Source of the DNA: Isoetes taiwanensis
Lineage: Eukaryota; Streptophyta; Lycopodiopsida; Isoetales; Isoetaceae
Direction: 5' to 3'
Length of the DNA: 64,000 nt
Assembly: GCA_021234155.1 (NCBI GenBank)
Contig: JAJEKV010000109.1
Span: 62,001-126,000, forward strand
Part shown: one piece after another, positions 11,921 through 23,223 of the stretch
Numbering within the stretch: position 1 is the first letter of the stretch
Layout of the letters: each line of letters begins with the position of its first letter
The notes under the pieces: generated by a model
The model's input: the letters and a program-made list of their open reading frames with translations, nothing else
Told to the model about the DNA's origin: nothing
Databases searched by the model: none
Position numbers and translations under genes: made by a program

Positions 11921-13350
11921 AAGCGCTCAGAGAAATAGTCTATATAATTCAGAAATGTTTTGCAGAACCCAAGCTATGCAAATAGGCCAAGATCCTGTCA
12001 AGAACAAAATGTTTGCTCATAGGCCTAATGCTGCTTTGATCTTACATAAAAAAAGAAAACACCAAAGCATTTTAAGTACATTTGCAACAAAACTATAATA
12101 TACAACGATATAAAGGCTACTGATATACCAACAATAAATTGTTGTGCCAAAATCAGGCTCCCATGCATTTACATTAATAGGGTACCTCATGCAGCAACAA
12201 AAAGGCAAAGACAAAGCACAAAACAAAGAAATAGATGATAGAAATCTAAATAGCTAGAAAAGAAGCAAATCTACTGTCATTATTTACCATGCACACTAAA
12301 GGAATAGAATAGAATAGATCTGCAATATAAGTTGGAGCAGAAGGAATCCAGGTCTTTGAACCAGAATGCGTTCCTAACCGACATGCCCTTAACCAATTGG
12401 GCTAAGCGCTCAGAGAAATAGTCTATATAATTCAGAAATGTTTTGCAGAACCCAGGCTATGCAAATAGGCCAAGATCCTGTTAAGAACAAAATGTTTGCT
12501 CATAGGCCTAATGCTGCTTTGATCTTACATAAAAAAAAAAACACCAAAGCATTTTAAGTACATTTGCAACAAAACTATAATATACAACGATATAAAGGCT
12601 ACTGATATACCAACAATAAATTGTTGTGCCAAAATCAGGCTCCCATGCATTTACATTAATAGGGTACCTCATGCAGCAACAAAAAGGCAAAGACAAGGCA
12701 CAAAACAAAGAAATAGATGATAGAAATCTAAATAGTTAGAAAAGAAGCAAATCTACTGTCATTATTTACCATGCACACTAAAGGGAACTTAGATCTGCAA
12801 TATAAGTTGGAGCAGAAGGAATCCAGTCTTTGGAACTGTAACGTTCCTAACCAACATGCCCTTAACCAACTGGGCTAAGCGCTCAGAGAAATAGTCTATA
12901 TAATTCAGAAATGTTTTGCAGAACCCAAGCTATGCAAATAGGCCAAGATCCTGTTAAGAACAAAATGTTTGCTCATAGGCCTAATGCTGCTTTGATCTTA
13001 CATAAAAAAAAAAAAAACACCAAAGCATTTTAAGTACATTTGCAACAAAACTATAATATACAACGATATAAAGGCTACTGATATACCAACAATAAATTGT
13101 TGTGCCAAAATCAGGCTCCCATGCATTTACATTAATAGGGTACCTCATGCAGCAACAAAAAGGCAAAGACAAAGCACAAAACAAAGAAATAGATGATAGA
13201 AATCTAAATAGCTAGAAAAGAAGCAAATCTATCATCCATTATTTACCATGCACACTAAAGGGAACTTAGATCTGCAATATAAGTTGGAGCAGAAGGAATC
13301 CAGTCTTTGGAACTGTAACGTTCCTAACCGACATGCCCTTAACCAACTGG
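11921..13350. repeat. Tandem triplication, about 0.48-kb unit
   Basis: AAGCGCTCAGAGAAATAG starts units at 11921, 12404 and 12877 (periods 483 and 473). The units are nearly identical and differ mainly in the length of an A-run near 12050, 12533 and 13005. Each boundary carries a piece of the tRNA-like repeat (CCTTAACCAACTGGGC). The repeated 66-69 codon minus-strand frame is a by-product of the repetition. A short (AATAG)3 run at 12301 occurs only in the first unit. Confidence 0.9.
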
Positions 13351-13860
13351 GCAAAACCGTCTAGACGTTTATGAGTAGTCGCTTCTACCCATTTATGCCG
13401 GTGCCCTTAACCAACTGGGCAAAACCGTCTAGACGTTTATGAGTAGTCGCTTCTACCCATTTATGCCGGTGTCTTGGGAATGCCCCACAAGCACATTCAA
13501 GGTTTGAATACTCGAGCGGTCTACCATGGGGCCCGTTACAGTCTCTCCCACTAGAACTATGCTCGTCCTCGAGCATCCAAGGCTATACCATGTCTATGTC
13601 ATAGCATGCCACAATGATTACCAAGTCTTTGCAAATTACCCATGCATACAGGCACCCATGGAGACTCGAACTCGAGACCTACTCTGATACCAACTGTGAC
13701 GTTCCTAACCGACATGCCCTTAACCAACTGGGCGAAACCGTCTAGACGTTTATGAGTAGTCGCTTCTACCCATTTATGCTAGTGTCTTGGGAACGCCCCA
13801 CAGGCACATTCAAGGTTCGAATACTCGAGCGGTCTACCATGGGCCCGTTACAGGAACGTT
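13331..13860 (-). mobile_element. tRNA-derived SINE-like repeat, partly duplicated
   Basis: On the minus strand the block at 13640-13740 reads GCCCAGTTGGTTAAGGGC (an A-box-like D arm), GTTGGTATCAGAGTAGG, then GAGTTCGAGTCTCC (a B-box-like T arm), so it looks tRNA-derived. The A-box side plus the following 50 bases is present as a 68-bp direct duplication (13336-13403 and 13404-13471) and again at 13716. The text GCATTCAAGGTT(T/C)GAATACTCGAG occurs twice (about 13490 and 13808). No full cloverleaf with acceptor stem and anticodon loop can be drawn, so this is a SINE or SINE fragments rather than a tRNA gene. Confidence 0.5.
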
Positions 13861-13964
13861 GAATTTGTACATGCATTTGATGTAAGATGCTTCAGTCCTC
13901 TATTTATCTTACATCACTTATCGCATGTGATGGAAGAGTTCCACTTCAGAATCTTGTTTGATTG

Positions 13965-14110
13965 ACATGAATATGTAGCATTATAACAGGGGGTTTTTCT
14001 TTCTATTTTTGTACTGTTTTCTCTAAGGTTTTCATATGATTTGATGGCCGTATTCATCCAGGTGTACTAAATAGTATTTCTAGAGTGCACCCTTTTGTCA
14101 GCCGTTGATT
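13965..14110 (+). repeat. Dispersed repeat X (CAGGGGG family), copy 1
   Basis: GAATATGTAGCATTATAACA followed by GGGGGTTT, TATTTTTGTAC, ATATGATTTGATGGCCG and TCTAGAGTGCACCC. The same order of blocks appears at 37546 and 41800 (plus) and at 63530-63632 (minus). In the latter three cases it lies at the edge of a LINE reverse transcriptase segment. It may be one end of an undefined transposon. No open frame. Confidence 0.6.
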
Positions 14111-14417
14111 TTAGAAAAGTGGCAAATCCTGTGGTGGAGGCTTCTTTATTTTTGGTCCTCCCATTATTTTTAGGGTTTTTAGCCAACACAAGGAACATTG
14201 GGACCTCCTTTTCCACACGGAATGGCTGGACAAAATAGAAATAGGGTTGCTATTTTTTGCTGTGGTGCAATAATGTGACCCAGATGGAGATGCTGATGGT
14301 ATGGACCTTTACTCTGCGTAGCTGAAGATACAATCCCAAAGTCGATCGCTTTGGTGCCAGCCAATCCTAGTAATCCTACAGTTTTAGGTATCGTGGATCC
14401 GTAGCCACATATTTCAA

Positions 14418-14629
14418 ATCAATTTTATACCTTCAATAGGGCTTCGCATCACCTTATGGTCCGCTGCATAGCCGGAGGACGCACAGCTAGGGCAGAAGAA
14501 ATTAGAACTGTTGCCACTCCTGCCATATTGGCCTCATGGCGTGATATTTTTAAGGATAGGCCTGAAGAGATAGCTTATGTTACTGGCTGGAAAAGGGTCC
14601 AGGGCAAGCTGCTGGAATCCGGATTCTAG
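14418..14629 (+). pseudogene. Unrecognised coding-like fragment
   Basis: A 70-codon open stretch reads GGRTARAEEIRTVATPAILA, then SWRDIFKDRPEEIAYVTGWK and ends at a TAG. The amino-acid make-up (balanced charges, few rare residues) looks like real protein, but I do not recognise the family. There is no ATG at its upstream edge, so it would be an internal exon or a captured fragment. It lies 1 kb upstream of a YebC-like exon on the same strand; nothing shows that they belong together. Confidence 0.3.
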
Positions 14630-14697
14630 GAAAAGGTTAGGGCCAGATCGCTTCAGGTTTCGTTCAGTTCTAAGTATGACCGGAGTAACAGTAGCAA

Positions 14698-14831
14698 TTG
14701 ATTGATGCCGGAGGAAGCATGGAACGTGCTTACATTTATCTGTTTACCTCTGGTACCTACAAACTGGAAGCTGATGTTTCAGAACTCCGCATGCAGTCTT
14801 CTGATGTTTCATTGCAATTTTTTTGTTCCGG
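14698..14831 (+). other. Possible exon fragment ending in a GTATGT donor
   Basis: An open stretch (DAGGSMERAYIYLFTSGTYK, LEADVSELRMQSSDVSLQFF) runs into CCG-GTATGTATC, a good plant 5' splice site. It is short and the family is unknown. A reading frame in another phase across the same bases is equally long, so the coding claim is weak. Confidence 0.2.
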
Positions 14832-15599
14832 TATGTATCTTGTCTATTTTTTTATTCTGTTTGGCTTGCATTGTAGGTTTATTTTGTGCTCGATGGACTC
14901 CAACAGTAAATCTGCTAAACATCCCAATAACTGCCTCAGCCCAGTGTAAATCATCCCAATAGTGCTATAATTTGGAGACTCCTGCATGACGTGAGAAACC
15001 ATTTCAAGCCCAAAGCTGTGCCATATACAACACATGCAGTTGTGGCAACACTGTGGTTAGAAATGCTCATGTAGTTGTGGAAGATGGTCCACATTTTAAT
15101 ATGCATTATGCACAAAAATGGTGTCCGTCTGAACCATGACACATCCTTGCAGATGAGACTCTGTTAGGTAGTAGTTAAGAAAAGCCACAATTGTTTACAG
15201 TAGCGGGATGATGAGCATTGATCGAAGCAAGGAATTGGATCCATACAAGAAACTAACACAATGTGAAAGGACTTGTTAGTGTCCTTTTCAAATTGAAGCA
15301 TTTGCACATCCAACTTTTGTTATTTGGAATCCCAGAAGCGAAGAGTGTGTTAATTACAGTGGAAGATTTTGCTGCATCTCCTTATATCCAGGTTTCATTA
15401 TTTAGAAGCAACACTTCATACATCCCACTAAGTTTTCATTTTGTGGATGAAGAGGAGCACTAGGAATACCTCACGAAAACAAATGGATCTGAGGGAACAT
15501 TTTAAAGAAAATGGAATAGGTGTTCCACGTGATAAATCAGAATTTGAATGTTAACTCTAGACTTCTTGCTTATTGGGCCACATTTGGGGTTTCTTGCAG

Positions 15600-15705
15600 G
15601 GTACAAGAAGAGGGACCGAATCCAAGTACAAATTCTGCACTTGCTGCATTAATGCAGCTTGCACGAGATTCCAATGTACCTAAAGATATAATTGACAGAA
15701 ACTAC
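15600..15705 (+). pseudogene. YebC/TACO1-family exon fragment
   Basis: After a TTTCTTGCAG acceptor at 15599 the sequence encodes VQEEGPNPSTNSALAALMQL and ARDSNVPKDIIDRN. This is the hallmark early segment of YebC/TACO1 translation-activator proteins (G-x-NP-x-x-N-x-x-L, then A-x-x-x-NVPKDII-x-RN). After RN the similarity stops and the frame runs into unrelated sequence. In plants these are organellar proteins of about 300 residues, so only one exon is seen here. The flanking exons expected before and after are not detectable within 2 kb, which suggests a duplicated fragment. Confidence 0.7.
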
Positions 15706-16146
15706 ACTCATCCCAGTGTAAATCATCCAGACTTTGAATATTCAATTGTTCCTTCTTGTTTAACGCGGTAGTATGAAAAGCATGTATGTATGCATGTATG
15801 GAAGCAGTTTGCAGTTAGCAACCTGCTGGTCAAATTAATAGTGGCATATCGAACCTCGAAAGAGGGTTGATCAGTTTCTAACTGCAATTTAGCACTGGTC
15901 AATATAGGTGGCAATGAATTTAACCAATGGCTTGATTGATCGGCAATTTAGCATCACAGAAATAGAATGTCTCATGTGTAAGACTTGTTCATTATTAGTT
16001 CTATTATCACATACTACTTTATGTATTAATATTGGTATTGGTATAATACTATATGTCTAATTCTATGCAATGTTTTTGTTTCCATAATTTGAGCACCTCT
16101 AGTTTGTTAGATTTGTGAGGCTATGATATACCATCCATCACTATAG

Positions 16147-16737
16147 TATTAGGTAATGTTTATAATATGTACACCCCTACACCATCCTTGAGGCCCCGAA
16201 GGGGCCAAAAAATTTTTTACTTAACACAAACCATTAACATTATTAACACAAACTATTGCATTTGACACATTTAAATAAAAATCCCCCTTAAACCCCCTTT
16301 GGTTTGGGTGCATATTCACACGGGGGGTTACGTAGGGCAGCGAGAGCTGTAAAAAATTTACAATACATGTACAAAATTAACACCATTAAGTACATTCTCT
16401 CAAACCTTATAGTATTTTGCAAACTTTAATATACGATACAAAAAACTGTACATGCATACCCCACAAACGAGGATCGCTATGTACGGTCCAGATCTCGGAA
16501 TAAATGGCAAATATGCCAATCCGTCAGCTCTCGTTGCCCGGAGTAACCCCCGTGTGAATATGCACCCAAACCAAAGGGGGTTTAAGGGGGATTTTTATTT
16601 AAATGTGTCAAATGCAATAGTTTGTGTTAATAATGTTAATGGTTTGTGTTAAGTAAAAAAAATTTTGGCCCCTTCGGGGCCTCAAGGATGGTGTAGGGGT
16701 GTACATATTATAAACATTACCTAATACATAAGAATGT
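16147..16737. mobile_element. Palindromic (foldback) element, copy 1
   Basis: A long imperfect inverted repeat with its centre near 16440. Outer arms GTATTAGGTAATG...CATTACCTAATAC enclose GGCCCCGAAGGGGCC-type palindromes (about 16192 and 16667), A/T runs, and inner arms with TTTGGGTGCATATTCACACG near 16297 facing its complement at 16555. The centre carries GCATACCCCACAAACGAGGA. The core is shared with 39602-40117, 43858-44373 and (half) 60855-61217. The outermost 45 bases are palindromic here but are not shared with the other copies. There is no transposase. Confidence 0.8.
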
Positions 16738-18934
16738 GAATGCTACCCAATATGCTTGCTACCATGACTGCAGACTGTTCATATGATTTAATAAACTACA
16801 AACACAATAGATTGCTGCATCATTGGCGAATAAAGAGAATGCATGAAGTAGATTACAGTAGACATTTATGCTACTTGGTTGCTACCTTGAAATCAATGAG
16901 ACACGTCTATCCAAGTGATATTTGTGAGTTCTGTTATCCTTCAATGAAACTCATTGCAAATTTCATGCCTAACAAGATATATCTTAATTTCTGAATTCCA
17001 ACGATACCACCAGCTTGAAAGAAGAAGCACAAACCTTGATCAAGCATCATTTACAGCAGAAGAATGAAGAGAATCCCAAACCAATAGACAATCGGCATAA
17101 AGAGAGACATAATCCTGCAGCAACTATAATCATCATGCAAGAGATCTGAAAGTATCATAGGCATCAGATGTAACCAAATACAGGTCCATTAAAAAGAACT
17201 TCATGAATAAAAAAAGCAAACTTTATTCCCTATTGCAGTGCATAACAACCCATTTATAATGCATATGCATGAGGAAATGAAAGATCCAATTTCCTTCAAC
17301 TTTTGCCTCCTCACATGTCTTCAAAGATCCTGAATATAAACCTGTCACTCTTGCTTCTGAGAATAAGTGTATGGATATCTGACACCCCAATTCAACGTCT
17401 AAAAAGAAACGTACCTATTGACACACTTTCAATATGACAGACGACAGATTTGGGCAGTAGCTTATGTCATAGATGGATAACATTTCTATAAGCAGAATAG
17501 AATATGTGATATGCAAGAGGATGTCACAAAAATACATGCATGTTGTCTATCATCCTTCATGAAGAAACTAATTTTGTGCCCCTTCTGATAATCATATTGC
17601 ATCCCCAACAGTAAAGGAACCAACCTTATCCTTCATCTTAGATTGCCAAATTGCTACAATAAGCAAAATATAAATGCATTCCAATTTTGCAGTACATGAG
17701 AACATCATTAGGCACTTCCAAGCATGAGCTAACTCAACTCAATTTTGAAGCTCTAATTTGAGACAAACAACCTGTAGGACTATTACGGCAAGAGCTTCAA
17801 CCTGCATGCACTAGTTTTCAATAACAACAAACCGGAAAACATTTACCTATTTATCGATTGCCTTATCCACATAAAAAGCAAAGCAAACAGGGATTGAGCA
17901 TGATATCTCATGATTACCTATTCATTAGTGCTTAAGTCTATAAAGATAATTATCATGCCTTATTGCAAATCAATGGAAACCACCTTTATGGTCCTAAAAG
18001 CAAGAAATTACCGAACTCTTCACCGTTGCCCTCAAATCACCATAAATTTTGATCCAATGGATCGAAAGAGCATAATGTACATGTTTACGAATGAATAAGG
18101 CCTTACTGAAGCAAACTAAGGTGCCATCGACGTGGTCCAGATCCGACAGCTATTGGCATGGAGCTTTCAATCCATCCATGAGCCAGCCTGCACACCAAGA
18201 TCGCCACCTCTAAACATGCACCATAATCTGGGATCCGATCTGAAATCATAGGGAAAAACTACATCCCGATATTGTCTTGCCCACAATCATGCATGTGATC
18301 TGAAAATAAGAAAGGGGCAAAGTCTTCAAATCGGCTCATGTGTGCTATAATTATCAACAGCATCTCTGCCAGAAATCAAAAGCAGGGAAATTTATATGGC
18401 AAACGTAATATCTTGTCAGATAATGTAGAAACCTCGATCATCTCTGTGGCCTCCATGCCGAGGATGCGGAGGATAAGGAATCCGACTGGACAAATAACCC
18501 AAAATGCCAATTTTTAAATAATGGAAAAAGCTACAACTCGATTTTTGGCATACTGAGACTTTTTTTCGGCAGGTAAAAGCTTTGAAACTTTAGGAAAACA
18601 ACTTAAGAAAAAAATCCAAAAGGTTTTCAGAACCCCGGAAAAACCAAATTTAAACAATAGGATTAGTAAAAATGTGCTTGACATTGCCGCACATACATTG
18701 GGAATTATAGCCTAATTCATTGTCATTTTGAAGCGATCTAAAGCATTTTGCAAACAATGATGTTTTTGTGGTCCAATTCATGAAGTTTATTTTCTATTCT
18801 CATCAAAGCATGGTCTTTATATTCTAAATACATTTTGATGTCCATGGATGTGAATTTTAGCCATTCATGAAGTTTACATAGATATGTTTTCCATGACGAG
18901 ATGTAGCTTCTTAAAAATATTCCACCTTTTTTTA
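16738..18934. other. No recognisable gene
   Basis: AT-rich sequence with only short open frames. I see no splice-supported exon, repeat family or RNA gene. Positions 18120-18490 are somewhat more GC-rich and could be leader or exon sequence of something, but no protein family is visible in any frame. Confidence 0.4.
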
Positions 18935-19990
18935 ATGCCATCAATCCGAGCCATCAGATCGGTATTCTCGAATGGGCGAGCATGCATCTCTCCCATGCAT
19001 GCATGCATTTTCTGGGGCTCTAGTTTGTTTGTGAATCGTTATTTCTTGCATGTTCTTCATCGACTTATTATCGGAATTTTCTCCGCTCTCAGCAGTTCCC
19101 TTGACTCTCTTTCTTTGATACTAGGCAGGAGAGGGGCTTTTCCCTGCTTGGTTTTCCAGTTTGACGTCTCTTTCCATGTTGTGACATGTTCTTCCCTGAC
19201 CTTGTCCTTTTTTTGGCCATCCTTCAACCTTCGACCTCGATCCTGTTTTGATAAGGATGTTCTTTTTCTGTCAGGGGCTTTTGTCTGTTATCATGCGAGC
19301 CCTTATTCGAGAATGCCATCGATCCGAGCCATCGAATCAGTATTCTCAAATGGGCGAGCACGCATCTCTCCCATTGCACGCATGCATTTTCTGGGGCTCT
19401 GGTTCGTTTGGGGATCGTTATTTCTTGTAGGTTCTTCATCGACTTCTCAATGGCATTTTCTCCTCTCTCAGCAGTTCCCTTGACTTTTACCCGCTCTTCC
19501 TTAATGTATATATTATCATAAATATTGTTTTTTTTTTGTCGCGTGGCATGCTTAGGGCTCCTTCGAGGTGTAAATGTTGTTTTTTGTCGCGTAGCACGCG
19601 TGACCAGCCCCTCGCTTTTCAAGGTTTTTTCTCTATTGGTTTTTTTTTGTTGGTGATGTACAGGTCCAAGGGTGATGCGCAACTTCGGTATTCTTTGTGG
19701 AGCGTGGGTTTTTTTTTTGTGGGGACATTTAGCGGCCTTGCGTTGTGCAAGCCCCTTGCCGAGATTTTATCGCTAGGGCTTTTCCTCGAAAACCCGAAAG
19801 AGCAGGGTTTTCTAATCCCGTCGATAAACTCTCGGCAGGGACACTAGCTAACATCTGTAGTACACAATTTTATTTGGGGTCCAGGTGTTATAACTGGATA
19901 TTCCCTATGTTTTTCATTTTTTGGATAGCCTGCGATGTGCAGCTACCCACTCTATACCATTGTAGAAAAACTGCTAAAATGAATGAAAAG
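18935..19990. repeat. Dispersed repeat R, internally duplicated
   Basis: Shares its start (ATCCGAGCCATCRGATCG, GGGCGAGCATGCAT), its middle (CGCGTGGCACGCGTGACCAGCC-type text) and its end (GGCTACCCACT...CCATTGTAGAAAA) with 30018-30665. The first 170 bases occur twice within the copy (18943 and 19321), and part of it lies at 1915-2221. A hairpin sits at 19757-19843. The reading frames across it, up to 199 codons, have no family resemblance and are not conserved between copies. It is probably a non-autonomous retroelement or part of a larger one. Confidence 0.65.
19755..19845. other. Conserved hairpin of repeat R (copy at 19.8 kb)
   Basis: Arms TGCCGAGATTTTATCG and CGATAAACTCTCGGCA pair at 15 of 16 positions. 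The loop contains CTCGAAAACCCGAAAGAGC and AGGGTTTTCTAATCCC, whose parts can form two inner stems. An equivalent structure with a changed arm sequence lies at 30446-30534, and one with entirely different arms at 11710-11795. Confidence 0.65.
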
Positions 19991-20649
19991 CCTAGCTAGA
20001 GCTTTTATCTGTTTTCATGCGAGCCCTTATTATACATGTGTACTTTGCTTGAGAACATTCCACATTAGGGATTTTATGGGGTTATATTAGGCCCTTCTAA
20101 AAACACATCACCGTAAGCTAAGTGGAATAAATTTCGGGCAGTCCAAACTCTAGTCTTTTGTCTTTAGTGGATTGTTGCATTCTTTTCTTTTTCTATGCGC
20201 TTTTGTCTTTTGTAAAACACATGATTTGTTTTGTGATATTATTTCTTATTGTTTCAATTTTTTTTTTTTAGCTTTGTTAGTTTGGAGCGAAAAGAGGAAA
20301 AAAATTTACGGCAATGCAATTCAAAATCTAACGAAGTTCTTTCTTCCTCCTCATGCCAGATACAACTGCTCATTTCAAATGTTGGTGGCCGTTTCTTCCC
20401 AAAACGAATACAAGTCTTTGGTCTAGGATTGCTCGATTCTTGAAGGTCCCTCTTATTATGGAGACAGTTTCTTCCCAAAATTTTGCAGCTTCGGATCATT
20501 ATCAGAAAACTCAGTAAGTACTTGTTTTTCACTAAAAATTTTTGGGCAGGTCCTTTCTACAGTCTTTTGGAGCTACAAGGATTTAACACTATGAATTAAA
20601 TTTTATTCATTTCTAAGAATACCTACTGTTTGTTTGTAGAAAACATAAA

Positions 20650-21490
20650 TTCAAGGAGGAAGGTTTGCCAATTTCGAGTGGAGATACCAGAGAATTTCAT
20701 GCCACTGAAAAGAAAAATAGGCCTAGAAATAATTATGATGAGAATTCTTTAAGATCACAAAGAGCATGCAATGTTGATCTTTGGACACATGGAGATTTAT
20801 ATCCAAGAGATCCATTAAATCATATTCAACCTGAATTTGATTCTCCCACAGCCTTATTTCAATTTACAGGCAAGGGATATCAAGGTTTACTTGGATATTG
20901 CCAAAATTTGTCAAGTGGATCTTCAAGTGACGGCATTAGAGCTGCTATGCAAGAACTCCAAACATGTAACTTTCAGCTTCAAGGTAGCATCAGAAAGCTT
21001 AGTTATGATATGCATAACATTGCTAATCACAATATCTCGTTATATTATGCTTGTAACAACTACAAGTCTTTGCAAGTGAAAGTACAAAAGCAAAATTAGA
21101 AGGATGTTTGCAAGAAGAAAATATCTGGTGTAAACGTGTGATGGAGGAAAATGAGAAGCTAAAATTAAAGATTAAGCGCTTAAAGATCACTTCGTTTGGT
21201 TTGAGAGAGAGGAAAAGAAAGATGAAACCATGGAGGAAAATGAGAAGCTAAAATTAAAGATTAAGCGCTTAAAGATCACCGCTTGGTTTGAGAGAGAGGA
21301 AAAGAAAGATGAAACCAGTCCATACATCGGCTCCTAAAGGCGGTGGATCCAAGAGAAGAGTGGCTGCCATCAAGATGTTGATAGATCCATCATTTGGTCA
21401 TAAAAGCGAATGCAAGGATGGTTATTTGGCTGAGTTAATCAAAAAAATTGCCACAAAAAAGGATATTTTGAAGATGTTCAATCTTCCAGG
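20650..21490 (+). CDS. Unrecognised gene, 5' exon(s), frameshifted
   Basis: Open sequence encodes GYQGLLGYCQNLSSGSSSDG, QELQTCNFQLQGSIRKLSYD and HNIANHNISLYYACNNYKSL. After a one-base shift near 21080 it continues as KLEGCLQEENIWCKRVMEEN and EKLKLKIKRLKI, a coiled coil. A basic stretch (GGGSKRRVAAIKMLIDPSFG) follows, then KKDILKMFNLPG, ending at CCAG-GTATAT, a splice donor at 21490/21491. The frame joins in phase to 28997 on the far side of a 7.5-kb intron. I do not recognise the family. The real start may lie upstream of 20650. An 89-bp direct duplication at 21141-21318 adds a second, out-of-frame disruption. Confidence 0.5.
21141..21318. repeat. 89-bp direct tandem duplication within the unknown gene
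   Basis: ATGGAGGAAAATGAGAAGC to GAAAGATGAAACC is present twice back to back (about 21141 and 21231). The two copies differ only at ATCACTTCGTTTGG versus ATCACCGCTTGG. Both are plausible corruptions of ATCACTGCTTGG, which fits the CAG/CTG error pattern seen across the window. Confidence 0.85.
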
Positions 21491-23223
21491 TATATCTAGT
21501 TCATCTTATTGCTTGTTACTATTGTTGCATAGCAACATATCTATTTTGCAATTGTTAGTTTGAATGATGTAACGGATTTGAAGATATATAATTTGTTGCT
21601 TTAGTATTTTTGTTGATGTTATGAAGCGAAAGCTTAGGCACTTATGCGAACTGCCATGATCAGAAATAGTAGCATTGCATGTTACTTAGGGCCACTCCAC
21701 ATTGGCCATTACGTTAGGTTAATTTTTTAATCTAATGGATGCTCCTTTATGTAAGGTAATCTAACAACGAGATTTCACTTCACACTTTCCATTAGATTAA
21801 AATTTTGGAAACTGTTATAAAGAACTTCACACTGCATGACACCGTTAGTTAAATTACATCTAACATGATGGAAACCACTATAAAGCTTTTCACACTGCAC
21901 AGTGCTATTAGGTTAAAGTACATCTAACATGACGGAAACCATTAAAAAATGCTTCACATTGCAATATAACAAATTAGCTAAATGTCAACAAAAAGTCTCT
22001 TCAACATTTCAAATTCAACAACACTGCCGCAAATGGGTTATCATGTAGAAATTATCATAGAAGGTATTACATATCCATTGCATAATAATATTCTTATAGT
22101 CCCAACATCAAGTGCAATAAATTCCGTTTAACATATGGTTATTGCAGACCTTCAAACGATCAAAACACTTATTTAATTTGTAAGCCTTGGCGGCAGTTCT
22201 TGAAACAAACAAATTAATTCAAACTAGTTACGCATCGTGTAGGATGAAGATTGGTAAATGCTTGATTTTAGCTTTCTAACATGTAAATGCCAAATATAAA
22301 ACTTTTTCACCCGGATGGCAGATTTAAAAATGGAAGGAAACCTTTTAACAGTTTTAACCTTTTAAAAATATCTACAAGGCTGGGATACAAGGTTGGAATA
22401 TCTTTACATCATTGATGATGTTTTGCTTGCATTTCCATGCATTGTTATTTAAATGGATCCTGTCATGTGTATTTAGATTGCCTTTCGAAGTATTATAGTC
22501 TATTAAATAATATGTAATGAAGCCTGCATTTTTATGGACTCTTCTTTGCAAATTGTTTGATATTTGCTCTTGTTCAATCGTAATAGTCTATTAATAATCT
22601 GCACTAAAGTTTGGGTTTATGGGCTCCCCTTTGCAAATTGTTATATGATGATGAACGGAATTGTATGATATCTATTTTAGTAGGTTTATTTCTAATTTCA
22701 GTTATATGATGATGAATTGAATTGTATGACAGCAGGGTACCAAGCGGAAGGTAGTGTCAAATTCTTTTAAGCTCCTGTAGCACATTCTTTTGATTATAAT
22801 GGATAGCATAGGTAAGTCGTAAACAATTATACTTGATTCTATGTGCAGCTTCATCTCAAATCTGAATTTGATTATCTCAATTTGACAATTATACTTGCTT
22901 CTATGTGCAACTTCATCTTCAAATTTGTTTAATGACTCTGGGGTGATCATAGAAGAGATAGAAATTTACAATCTTCTACTGTTTACAATGGTCATGCTTT
23001 ACACAGCTTTCATGATACCACAAATGCGTATTCTATACAATAGAAGGCCCAAACGATCTAGAATAGGGATGGTGTTATAACAAGATACCAGAATGCATGA
23101 TGATATAATTATGCATACCCTTCTTTTCATACTTTTGGGTAGTCCACACACATCCTGGTGGGTGAAACCAAGGAGCACTGTATGGTGGGATAGATTTGTG
23201 CTTGATGTGTACAATGATCAGCG

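Noticed and set aside
12017-13184. Three near-identical 66-69 codon minus-strand frames
   Set aside because: By-product of the 0.48-kb triplication; no promoter, domain or codon-level constraint visible.
13640-13745. Functional tRNA gene on the minus strand
   Set aside because: A- and B-box-like motifs are present, but no acceptor stem or proper anticodon arm can be folded and parts are duplicated; it fits a SINE.
16192-16681. GGCCCCGAAGGGGCC palindromes as rho-independent-type terminators or rRNA fragments
   Set aside because: They occur as matched pairs at both ends of the palindromic element at several loci, so they are element termini.
18884-19682. 199- and 152-codon frames in repeat R
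   Set aside because: Not conserved as frames in the 30-kb copy and without family resemblance.
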